Shown in pieces: positions 48,889 through 60,129 of a stretch of DNA of 64,000 nt. The translations under genes and the position numbers were made by a program. The notes under the pieces are model-generated. The model was not told the DNA's origin. It was given only the letters and a program-made list of their open reading frames with translations, and did no database searches. Every line of letters begins with the position of its first letter. Within the stretch, counting starts at the first letter, position 1. Source of the stretch: Acanthaster planci (Eukaryota > Echinodermata > Asteroidea > Valvatida > Acanthasteridae); assembly GCF_001949145.1 (NCBI RefSeq), contig NW_019091470.1, forward strand, positions 486,810 through 550,809, read 5' to 3'.

Positions 48889-49139
48889 CACCCGCCGCTA
48901 CTTATATAAGTGAGGCCTGTGCAGCAAAATTACCATGCTCTAAGTGTGATGCTAATAATTATCGTATGATGCAATACAGAAGGCAAACTTACATGTGAGG
49001 CTTGCTCGAGCCTTCTGCTTGCAAAGTTTAGTGACGCTGACTAGCCTCAGTTATAAGTTTGCCTATACGATAATATATTAGCATCACAGTTCTTGCGGGC
49101 TATTTTGCTGCACGGGCCTCACTCATAAGTGGCGGTGGG
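48889..49139. mobile_element. Foldback element with arms of about 85-100 bp
   Basis: The left arm starts ACCCGCCGCTACTTATATAA (about 48890) and includes GTGAGGCC, GTGCAGCAAAAT, GTGATGCTAATA, ATCGTAT and GGCAAACTT. The right arm, read in reverse complement from 49139, gives ACCCACCGCCACTTATGAG followed by the same words in the same order. The unpaired centre is about 60 bases. The left arm has small insertions relative to the right. No target duplication is certain. Non-autonomous foldback or MITE. Confidence 0.75.
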
Positions 49140-51392
49140 TAGTCGGATCGGGTCTCGTATGTACACAAAGTTTCATTATCGGTTTGTTTTCTTTTTAAAT
49201 CCGGGTCTGGTGCCAACGCGACCGACGTTGGCCGAAACTGTGGCAAAGCCAGGGCCCAAGCGTGAGAAATTGCAAAACCCATCGTGTGGCGTTCCCAGAC
49301 GACTCCCAGACTCAAGCCAATACGAGGCTATGCACATCCACTGAACATTATGGAAATTATTCCATTCTTATTCATCAGTGCGCTTACCGCTTTTACGTGG
49401 TTTTTAGAAATTCACGTTTAGAATTTTATTTTCAGAATTCAGTAATAATTTACAATACGAGTTTTATTTTACGACAGCCCACAAAAACTTTGCCTCAAGG
49501 TTGGTTGTGACAGGGAAAAAAATAAGTCAAACGATACAAGCACAGAAAGGTTAGTATGGCGCTGTTAACACGGGCCTGTGTAGCCAGCGTATGGCGCTGG
49601 TAATTAATTAATACAGCTCTCTCATAATAAAGTTATGACTCTGCCTTTTATGCACGTACTAATTCGCAGCATCTGGTGCCAGAGATCACGACGAACGGCA
49701 GAAGCAGGCAGGAGAGCATAATGTATTGGCTACCAGCAAGTTTTGGAGGCAAAAAAATGCTAACAGAATTAGAAATTTGTGCAATATTATGTACCGTATT
49801 CAATACAATATTATGACGACGGAAGTTTGGCCACTGAAATCACACCAACACCGCTATTAAGCGCGATCTGCGTGCGTCTTGACGCGCCTCATGTACAGGC
49901 GAATTCATTGGCTTGTCGGTTGCCTCGCTTGAATTTAATGACTCCAAATTTACAACGGGGGCACCTCTTTGTCCTAAGAGCGTGAGAGTGAATACAGGGT
50001 GAATATACTTGCTCGGCGAATTCGCTTTGGCCATCGTACGCTCATTATACCGCTTAAGCGGTGGGGCTCCTGACATCTTTTTTAATCCAAACCAGTTCTC
50101 CTGCTGGCCGTGCGAAGTTGTCTTGCCCCCTTGGTTAGATAACCAGGATTTTCGGGGGGGGGGGAGTTTTCCCCTTGCCGCCCCTCCCCTTGGCTACGTT
50201 ACTGCCGAGTCGTTGTTTTTTGTACCCTACAGTCGCCATTGATAGCCGTCAGCTGTAGGACCATCACCTCTCATCCCCCCACCATCTACACCGCCACACA
50301 AGGGCTGCGATTCGTGTCAGGACACTGGGGAGCTTTCAAGCCCACCGCCGTGTGTAAGCTGGCGGGTCGGCCCTTCTGAACATGCTGCGTTGATCTAATT
50401 TCCCCCAACATCACTCTGCATTCCAGATGTGGCCCCGGTGAATAGACTGAGGCTGATGTACATGTACACCCATGTGGTTGTGTGTAAAGGGTTTGTCAAC
50501 GATACGCGCTCATCAAGTCCCGGTCTTGTTATTAGTCGAATTAGTGATCAGGCTTTACTGTAGTCCTACGCCGTTTCCATAGTGGAAATCAAATAGGTGC
50601 CACCGGTAGTCTCTGCGTGAAATGCAAAGCACTTGGCACAGGGCCATCGATAGGCCTACTCGTAAACTCACGCCTGTTTTCCCACCATGGTGGATAGAAT
50701 TTTCAGCTGTCATCGATCACCACAACGGTTTACGGTATCGAGAGAAATCACCTTAACCATCGATCGTCTTGGGAATGCCAAAAGCGTCAAGTCCTATACA
50801 TTCTTCAGGCGAATTCGAACACGAGGCCAGTTCGACGTCACGAGAAATGGCAGCGAAATTTCGCTGCAGTTGAAAAGATTTCGGCACAGTGGCATCGCGA
50901 ACACTTGATCGAACGTCACATCTTGGCGTTGCTGTTACCTTTGTCTGTTTAATTTAAAGCATGAACCGACTTTTAGAGGTATCTTGGTTCTTCATTTGTT
51001 TTACTCCGATTTGCCTGTCAAAATAATTTCTCAATCCAAAATAACAGACTTTGTGTAATAGTTTCAAGTGGCTTCAATTCCGTGCTGTGTTTCGTCGCTA
51101 TACAATTCAATCAGATATGCGATGTTAGCCAAACTGACTCACGTTTCGGATTTATCCATAATCGAATCAGTGCTTTCTTTACTCTCTTTTGTCTTTTCAA
51201 TTTACCGAAGTCTTGGGGAAAGAAACACACAATAAACTTCTCCAAACTAGATAAGCGTCAGGATTTTTCGGTCTATCAGGGCCTGGCTTTTTGCGGTGGG
51301 ACAAAAGCTAAAAACATCGTTATTAACAATTCCTGCAGTAAAAGCCAATTTGGGGGACAGTTTTGTTTCAGATGTTCCTCCGTAACTCTCCC
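49140..51392. other. Non-coding stretch, nothing firmly recognised
   Basis: The sequence ending at 50204 (reverse complement CAGTAACGTAGCCAAGGGG plus G-runs) resembles the end of a hAT-type element. No opposite end was found. Frames are short. Confidence 0.45.
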
Positions 51393-51396
51393 TTAA

Positions 51397-51875
51397 AGGC
51401 AGTGTACAGGATTTGAAAGATATCAAAAACGCGACCGTCGAATCTATCTCGAAATATCTTACTGTAAAGTAAGTACATGATAGTGTCAGAAAATCAGTAA
51501 AATCTTACCGCCAGAAATGCTGTCATTTTCGAGAAAAGAGAAAGTTTATGCTTTTTCCAAAGATCGTTCGTCCGGACGAACGATCTTTGAAAAGTACAAT
51601 TCGCTCAACACACTCTCTTTATTTAGTAAAAACGGGTAAAATGTACTACAAAATCAACACAGGTTGTACAAAAAGCAGCCTTTGAACAACTTATTAAACG
51701 ACTTCGGAAAATTTTTCACAAACTTTTTGCAAAGAAATGTTTATATTTCATTAAAATAAAACAGTTGCATACATACGTCCTTTTGCCGGAAAATTTTTTT
51801 CAGTGATCATGCTTCCCGGCAAAAGGGCATAAACGCTTATGTCCTTTTTTCCAGGCACGCAACGGTACACTACCT
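51397..51875. mobile_element. TTAA-flanked inverted-repeat element, 479 bp
   Basis: TTAA at 51393-51396 and at 51876-51879 flank inverted ends AGGCAGTGTAC and GTACACTACCT (10 of 11 bases match). The interior has no long frame. It holds a perfect 32-bp palindrome at 51558-51589, not at the exact centre of the element. A TTAA target duplication indicates piggyBac- or Kolobok-type transposition. The AGGxAGTG ends do not match the CCC start of typical piggyBac, so the superfamily is left open. Confidence 0.8.
51558..51589. repeat. Perfect 32-bp palindrome
   Basis: CAAAGATCGTTCGTCC (51558-51573) is followed directly by its exact reverse complement (51574-51589), with no loop. A/T-rich partial pairing continues outside (CTTTTTC / AAAAG). 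Confidence 0.95.
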
Positions 51876-51879
51876 TTAA

Positions 51880-54800
51880 GCCAAGGGAAACCTTCCTAGT
51901 CGCATAATCCTTCTCATCCCTGCCAAAGTCCAAGAAAAATGGACGATGACCCGCCCAGGGAGGCAAACAAACAAAAACCAAATTCGTCTCGGCACAATGC
52001 GACATAATCGTCAAGACGATTCCTGGAGAGGTCCATTATAATGTTGAAGGAATAACAGAGTCATCAGGTTTACTTTTACACCTTTTTTTACGACAAGCGA
52101 CTGAAATCTTGCCTTTGGTTTTCTAAGTTCGGTCTAAATTCTCATTGTTTGCGCGTCGATCCTCTTGAATCAAAACGAGACGAGCCGCTGTTTTGTAATT
52201 GGAGGTATACGAACGATAATAACACAGGCATGTTACAAAATAATGACCTTACTGTGTTAATAGTCCCGTTTGGGGTCTGCATAAAAAAGATCTTTTTCCG
52301 TCTGTTGGAAATGCACAAAGCGTTTTTGGCAGGGTAATTTGAAAGCGGTAATCTTCCTTGCAGTGACCCTTAAAGTTCCACGACGAGAAATAAGCGTGTG
52401 GAGAGCTTCACAGGGCCGGACGAAAGCCGATAGCCCGACGCCGCCGCGCTGCGTTCACGCCACGCAGTGTCCGTTTACGGATTGGGTGTCAGCACAAAAT
52501 CGCCTGTCGGCTCCAGTATACTCGGGAGCGCGTAACAGTATGCAACCTTCCTGTCGTGGATAGTTTTGTGTCAACCTGGATTACCAGCGTCAGGTCCACA
52601 ATCTCCCTTTTGGAATGAAATATAAAGTCAAGTCTGTCAACATGTGACATAAAAGCACTTGCTGAGCTGTGCACAGTAGGTCAGACAAGTCCTCTAGCTA
52701 GATCCTTTCTTTACATCACAAGAACCAACATGTGGGTGGCTATCGTCATTTTTTTTTATTTTAAGATCACTGTTAAGGTCACATTCGGTATTATCGAATT
52801 GTGAACTATTTTCCTCTTGAATGCGAGATCACAGTTTGGGCACTTGGGAAAAAAGGAGTTATAGCGCTCTTGTGGTTTAAAGATTTAGTTTATATATACA
52901 TATAGTTTATATAGATATAAAGACGCAGTTTTGGAAATTTCTGCCAGTAATTCGATTGTAATTGGGCAAAGTGCACGCAAGCGTAGACGACACGCGCGTG
53001 CGGTTGGTATACTTTGGTTGGCTCACTGCGCGACGAGATCCTAGACTATGCGTCTTCTTGAAATACACCGGTACAACATTCACTGAGCTGAAACTTCATC
53101 AGGTTTATTCTTTAGGCACCCTTCTTTAGAGTTGGAGCTTTATTTTGTTGCCTCGAAGGAACATAATGCACCCATGACAAGCAATGGACTGTAGCCTATT
53201 ACGCATGAAGCTCTATGGGCACAAACAGTACTACCAACCCGAAACCAGTGGGATTATCCGCGTGAGGATAGGAAGTGTGTCCAACCACCTTGGAAACATT
53301 AACGAAAGGGTTCCAGTAACTGCAGTCTATGAGAGGCGCCAAAATATCGACCAAGTGGTTTCGTATGATAGGCACACTACACACCCCCCCCCATCCAAAG
53401 CGATACATATATTTTTTGATTTCAATACGTGTGTTTCACAAGAATCAGTGGATCCCATGCGCTTTTGGAAAGGGTCGACAAATTTCACGCGGTGTGAAGG
53501 CCAACGCGATGAAAACTCTTGGAGGCGCACCACTGTGAATCGCCTGTATTCCTCCCGTGTTGATTCTACACTGTTCGAATCCTCCAAAGCGCACTGAGGT
53601 CGCCTATCTACATTACGTTGTTTGATCCCCTCCATAGCCGCATTAGTCTGTCGCGTTTTATGGACACGCTCCGCAACTTGCGCATGCGGACTCCACGTGC
53701 ACTGAAAGTGCGCATGAGGAAGGGCGCCCCCTGTACTGTGGAAAAGGTACTCGTACCCAAGTGTTTTAACACCAACTGCATTTTAGCTCCAATTCGACTC
53801 AATCTAAACGTTGCACGTTTCCCAATGGCCGATTGCACTTTGTAATGGTTTTTTTCTTTTACCACTCGGGTTATATGGGCGCCGTTGTGGAACTCCACAA
53901 TCAATTTATAATCTGAACCTATGCACATTACGTGCGCGGCACACACGCGATTTAGGCTACGTTTTGGACCCACACGAGGGATTGTCATGTAAGTCCCCAT
54001 CCGCGGAACATTCCCCCGTGATAAACGACCGTGAATAGATCATCCTGCAGGGATGCAAGCCTGGCGCTTGATCACAAACTATCATTAGAATCGGTTATTA
54101 GTCGAAGACAGTATGGAGGTATGCCGGCAGCGCCATGCATGTATGTCTTCCGTCCCAGTTTTTAATAACGACTGAACATGATGGTGTTTGCTCGAACTCT
54201 ACCATTATTCATTCTTTGCTGGTATGTATGAGCTTTTTTCCTGCATTAGGCCTATATTCGATAAATGGAAGGTATGATTAATGTACTATAATAATAGTCC
54301 AAGCTCACACCAATTTAATAGGGGGGTGAAGTTCGAGATACTTTGTGCGTCGGTACAGGCAATAAATGAGAATTTAAGTTCAGTGCGTCTGTGAACGTAT
54401 TTTACATTGTCTTGAATTGTTAAAAAGGGGGAATCTTTGATATTCCGGACATTTTTAGTGCAACGAGTTATGCAGCTTAAGCACGTCTTTCCTTCCCCGT
54501 AAAATCCCGACCCCTTGGGACCAAGACTTGACAACAAATCAAATGCTGGGCCTAGTTTGTTTTCACACGGATCACGATCTCGATCGGCGATCCCAACGCT
54601 GGTTCGCTCCGTCCATTAGGCGGGCTCTGCTGTCGGTGAACTATAGTGACGGATCACTGATCAAGATCTGTGTGAAAAAAACTGACCCAAAGTTTTCAGA
54701 GAACACGACTAACTGGGACCTTCACTACGCACATGCGTACATCGTGTACCACAGTGATGCGGGTTTATAACGCGCAGGTTAACGCGCAGCTCAACAACGT

Positions 54801-55500
54801 TTGAGTTTATACGCACGACATCGAGCGGGCGCGTTTGGGCGTATTTCCAGCTCGAGTCTCCCGATGCTCCCTGCAGTTTTGGCAGGCAGACAACGCGATT
54901 CTGCAATGATGCCCGTTTTGTTTAGGAAGCTGAATCACTCTGTTTCATGCCGATGACCACACCTCTGGTGGCATTTCTGGGCTGGACACAATGTAAGCGC
55001 AGCACGCAGCCGCCGAGGGATGACAATCGTGGGCACGCGGCGGCACACGTAACCACACACCGTTCAGCTGTGTCTGTCAGAAGTGTCTTACCCCGTACAA
55101 GGTGTAACAGGCCTGTGTGTGGCAGGTGTGTAGCTCTCACAGAGGAACTGGATTTTCTTCTATTAATAAATTAAAACCAGAAGAATACGAAGAGGGTCTG
55201 GACTGTTGACGGTGTGATAGTCGCACAGAGAGACCATACGGACCGACCATAACCGGCAGACAGATCATCTTTGTCTTGATATCAATTAATATGGATTACT
55301 GTATCAAAGTGTCATGGATGCATGGCATATCCTCCCCCCAAAATGCCTATGGTATGTCGCGAGCGAGGTTTTTCAAAGAGAGGAAAAAAATTCTCAGAAA
55401 ACTGAATAACTTCAAGTTCTCAAACATTGCACGGCAAATAATGTCGGCCCCCTTTTAATTTTACACACCGAGCTGTGCTCTGCTTGTTATCGCCAAAACA
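51880..55500. other. Non-coding stretch with a family copy of the 19-kb foldback arm
   Basis: At about 53490-53555 the sequence matches one arm of the foldback at 19017-19140 (GGCCAACGCG, AAACTCTTGG, GGCGCACxACTGTGAA, CGCCTGTATTC). The 137-codon frame at 53184-53597 runs through it and is therefore not accepted as a gene. Tandem TATA words occur at about 52890-52920. No gene was recognised. Confidence 0.5.
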
Positions 55501-55505
55501 ATATA

Positions 55506-55681
55506 CAGTCGAACCTGGTTAATAGGAGTACCGTTTATACAAGATTCTGCTTATAATAAGGACATTTTTAGATCCCATTCCTATGATTTTCATTGTTTTC
55601 ATTCCTGATAATACAGTGTTCCAGTTATAACAAGGTACAATTTGCCTAGTCCGAGGACCTCTTAATAACGAGGTGCGACTG
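55506..55681. mobile_element. Pogo/Tc1-mariner-like non-autonomous element
   Basis: The 176-base element starts CAGTCGAACCTGGTTAATA and ends TTAATAACGAGGTGCGACTG, which are inverted with a few mismatches. TA dinucleotides flank it (55504-55505 and 55682-55683). TA target choice and CAGTCGxACCTCGTTATA-type ends are typical of pogo/Tigger elements. It has no transposase coding and overlaps a spurious 165-codon minus-strand frame. Confidence 0.8.
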
Positions 55682-55683
55682 TA

Positions 55684-58510
55684 TCGGTAGCTGGATTCTG
55701 CGTGGACTGAATGCATCCTTTGCCAGGCCGACGCCAACCAACGAGCTCCAGCGTCAAGCCGTGCTTTTACAAATTGCTTGTTTAATATTGCAGATGAGGA
55801 GGGCCTCTCTAATATGAGGTGCGCCAATAACTCGATACAGGGCACAGGCAAGGCATCAAAATGTAACGTGATCGCATCCTTAAAATACAGAAAGACATGT
55901 TGCATCGTCGTGTCTGCCAATATCTGAGAAATGAAAGTGACACGGCAGCTGCCGAGGTTGAAGTGGTTAAAAACTGGCATTTCCGGACGTTTACGTGAAT
56001 CAAAAGCGAGCGGCATTGTGTACGAAGTGGAAAAAATCTACCAACCATTTCTTCTGGCGGACGTTGGCCAAAAAAAGAAAAGAGAAGATTTTAGACACTC
56101 TAGGGATGATGCCAAAAGGAAGCTCGTCTTCAGGAACATGCTGTTCCAATGCAGATCACTAGCAGAGCTTGCCAGAACGACCTTAAAACGGTTAATTGTG
56201 CTGTCCACGCGGACGTGGTCGGCATTTGTAAAGGAATACACAGCAAAAGCCAAACACATGGGTGTCGCCTGTGGTTGGTAAAATAGCTGTGTCGCACTTG
56301 GGGCTGATGACAAGATGTGTTTGGCTTAACCTTTTCAAGGGATTCTTAGGGGATGATCAGTAGGTCTTCTCCAGGTAAAATGGGTGAAGGTGATGAAAAT
56401 ATTTATAACATTTATAATTTAAACGGACAGCTAATGCGAAAAAGCTCTCTGTCGGTAAAAAAAAGTGGCAAGAATCTAACCATCTATGGGAAGGAACTTA
56501 ACTTTGAGCGTATAAACGTATTTTGACGAGCAATGGGCAAATGAAGTACTTAAGAGACAATGCTGTGGGTGTTTGAAACTGAAATTCATGTGGCAAAAAG
56601 CGGCGGCTGTTGCACACTGACGTTATCAGATTGTTTTAACCTCTGCTTTTTACCTGGCGTTAGAACAGGTGCAATACAGTTGCTTCGTTTTAGCGGCGTC
56701 AATCAATAATCGTATTTCATTGATTGTCAAGTATCTTCCGCAACTGTTTTGCAAAATGTATCTCGAATTATATCACTCATTTTTATGAGTTCAGACGTCA
56801 GGACAGGCCGCGAAAGCCTTGAGGCAGGCCCAATTATGGTGCACGGCAGTGGTCGCCATTATTCACAGTTATCGTGGACAATTTCCTTTTGCAGGTCTGA
56901 CATATCGGGGACGACGTCAACACTCTCCCGCATCGAGGAGCGGCAATCAGAAGTCGAAGCAGAACATTACACGTAGGACTTATAATAAAACCCGAACTGC
57001 ACGCGCCGTGCACGTCCAACGCGGAGAGCAAAGTAGTGCGACGATTGCCGAGACAGCATGCAGCGCGGAGGAAGATGGAATCTGCACGATAGAATCTTGA
57101 ACTCTTTTTCTCATGCTGGGTAATTTATGATGAGTTACTGTCCCCCCTCAATTAGCTACGGATAACCCCGCCCACCGAAATGCCCCAAAGCTTTATTTCA
57201 CAGACCGAGTGAAGGTTGTATGGACCTAGGCTGTTCCAATTCACACACCCGTCTTTTAACCCTGCATCGTGCCGACCTCCCGTTTTAAGGCCCACACAAC
57301 CTATTTGAAATGCAGTACAGTTCACACGTATAAACAGAGGCAGTGTGACATAAAAATGTGGCATGTGAAAGGGGAACTGAACACAGCTCACAATAATGGC
57401 TAAAGCATGAAGCTTATAACAACACAAACACCTTCACCGCACTCTTATCCTCAAATAGAGATTAAACAAAAAAACCCAGAAACTTTCGGGGTTTTGAAAA
57501 CAGACAGACGCCATCCTGTTATAGATGATCCATTACAGAAGAAGATATAATCCAAGTTCCAGAGACAAAGTACAGTTCAGCTGCAGTATCAAAGATGACT
57601 GACCTAAATTGATCCATTTTGTTGGATTAGTGAGCGTGGATTGCAAACTGCCAAAGTCGGCAGTGATTGCCTGCGCTGAGTAGCTCTGGGTGGGATAGTT
57701 AAAGAGAAATTTAATCCGCGAGACTGCGTGGAATCAAGGCATTTTTTGGTTACATTTTGAGAACTTGGATCCGTCTGTGGATATGTTGTCCACGCCAACT
57801 CTACGTCTACGGCGACGCTCATACACTGTTTCAGCCACTCAAAATCTGGCCGTGGCTGATTCACAAGCTCTGGGAGTATTCCGCAATGGCAGTAACCAAT
57901 TACTGATGTCGTGAAAGGGTAAGTAGGTGATGGGCCGCCAGTTTCCACACCTGGACGATCAAGCACAAAACAGTCCATGCATCGTGGTGTAACTATTCAC
58001 ACAGTAATGCTCAACGTCGCAAGATAGAAAAATAAATGGAGCTGGAGTGAAAAGGAAGGCAAAAAATGAAAGGTATGGAAAGGAATAAAGTAGTGAGAGT
58101 TTCAATCGAAAAAGCCGACTGCCATTTTGTACAGTATATTTTGTATCGACTCTGCACAACTGCGCGCTGGGCCGGGGCGTATTAATCACATGTTATTTAA
58201 ACTTAAACAATCGTAGGATAAGCAGGGCACTTCATCTGCAACACCTTGGCCGTAAATTGAGAAAACGCTCCCTACACTCTGGCCCTTCACCGGAAGAGTG
58301 AAACGTATTATCACTTGACGGGACCTGACGCATTAGATATTAAGGTTCAGGCCAGCAAGACAGGAGAAAAATTACCAGTGCTCAGAGAATCAATCTTTCA
58401 ATTGGTTGACACCAAGCCACTCAAATTTCGAAAGGGCGTCATTGGTTGTTCACATTGGAAAAACCATGTACCACTTCTCAAGCTGGCAAGACGTTGAGGA
58501 TGTTTAAGTT
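55684..58510. other. Non-coding stretch, no gene recognised
   Basis: Opposing frames at 55931-56281 and 56038-56313 overlap fully, and neither shows a family pattern. A 124-codon minus-strand frame at 57604-57978 has a somewhat protein-like middle but no splice or family support. Confidence 0.4.
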
Positions 58511-58512
58511 AT

Positions 58513-58584
58513 AATGACAGGATTTCACCCGAACGACCGTAGAGCATGCAATGCTTCCAGGGCGACCAGCGAAATCCTGTCATT
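58513..58584. repeat. Inverted repeat with perfect 14-bp arms
   Basis: AATGACAGGATTTC (58513-58526) and GAAATCCTGTCATT (58571-58584) are exact reverse complements 44 bases apart. The inner sequence also carries a small GCAT/ATGC core. This is either a tiny MITE or the ends of one. No clear target duplication. Confidence 0.7.
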
Positions 58585-59877
58585 TTAACCTCCCCGTTAA
58601 ACAATGATCCCGCTAAAAAGTTTTAGGTGAGCCTCTCCGAGAGGAACAACACATACTATGTCTCGCAACACCACACTGAAGGTTCTGGTACAGGGAACAC
58701 CTGATGATCGAGTCAGGCTGACCACTTCAGACAACAACGCACCATGCCTGGTAGCATCTGCAACACCGCAACCAAGGGTGACTTTCCATTGAACGTTGGC
58801 ACCCCCATACGGATAAAGCATGGGCGACGTAAGAGGGACCTATCGGGTAATAAGTAAACTGGACGAAAACAGGTACTTACTTCTTCACGGACTGCTGCTA
58901 TGGGCCACCCGTCCTCGACGTATGTGGAAGGCGGTCATCAACAATGTGACGTCGCTGGTTTCAGGATGTTTTGGCGAATCTGTTCATTCCAACTCGTAGC
59001 CACGATGGCTTGCGCTGGCAGTATCCCAAAGAAGGGAGATCTCTGGGTCTTTTCTTCGCGTGTCGACACTGTTTGGAGAAAGTTTGAGATTGACAGTAAG
59101 TTCAGAGTGAGTTAAGTCAGAGCATGCGGTCCGCCAGGTCAAGTTCGGAGTTGCCGGGCAAAGTTGGGTCAGTCCAACGGGAGCTGCGCTCGCACAACCG
59201 GCAAAAAATCCGAAACCATAATAGTATATTACGATCCCTTCCGTAGAAAACTTCCACTCCAACGTAATGACTGTGTGTGTACGGGATGCAAACTGCCTGA
59301 AAACGTACCACAGTATCACACGGTGCAGAAATTGCCTGTCTACGAAGCCCACTGCTCTGTCGACCGTACATCGACCGAGCCAGTCCCTTACGATCTGCCG
59401 GCCGCGATGGCACACAGCGAAATGAGCCCTCTACTCTCGTGCGGCGCGTGTGCTTGCTTCGTTTTATTATTTTACACATTAGCTATCACGCCCTGCTTAC
59501 AGACACGTCAGGTGATTGAATCACCGGTCGCACAACAGATGCGCGTGCGCAGGTGTCATCATCTGGGCAAAAAGGGGAGGAGCAAAAGGACATAACGAGG
59601 GAAAAAATGATTTTGTTCTGGTATTCTGCGACAAGAGATTACATAGAGTCGGGACTGGTTGTGTATTAGCGCCATGAGCAAAAACACTGATCTCTTTGTT
59701 AAAAAAAATCCGGACAGCTAATTTATCATTTGAAGCTGTATAAACGAGTGATGCTACGCGCTGGTTACAATCGTCTGCATAGAAATGTGTGGAAGGAACC
59801 AGATTTAAAGGGTACATGAAAACCTCTGCGGTCGAATTGTTACGTTGCACCCTGTTAGTACGTCTGAAGGTAAAATA

Positions 59878-59923
59878 CGTGTACATGTACACTTATATAC
59901 ATGTACATGTACATGTCCACGTA
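59878..59923. repeat. ACATGT / TGTACA microsatellite
   Basis: GTGTACATGTACAC and ATACATGTACATGTACATGT units alternate here. The ACATGTA word is frequent across the window, and this is its densest tandem run. Confidence 0.8.
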
Positions 59924-59974
59924 TGCGATGCCAAGGCGCCCTGTAAAACCATGTGTACATGCAGTAAGACCAAA

Positions 59975-60125
59975 GTATGGGCAACAGAGGCTTTGCGTAA
60001 TGGACTGTTGCAAGGAAGTTGATTTGTCCCCCAGGGAACGTCCTTTGTGCATGCCTTGTGAAACAAAAGAACAGGCCTGCAAGATGGCAGCCATGCAAAC
60101 CCTCTATTACACACCAATACTGAGC
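59975..60125 (+). repeat. Dispersed repeat family 3, copy 2
   Basis: Same-orientation partner of 22060-22212; the shared words are listed there. It lies across several overlapping open frames on both strands (59893-60317), which are explained by the repeat. Confidence 0.7.
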
Positions 60126-60129
60126 GGAA

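Noticed and set aside
50140-50204. Possible right end of a hAT element (CAGTAACGTAGCC in reverse complement)
   Set aside because: No matching left end or target duplication could be found.
55519-56016. 165-codon minus-strand frame
   Set aside because: Its last third is the pogo-like MITE and the rest is overlapped by open frames on the other strand with no family pattern.
59164-59595. 143-codon plus-strand frame with a hydrophobic segment
   Set aside because: Overlapping frames of similar length exist on the minus strand, and no motif or splice support was found.
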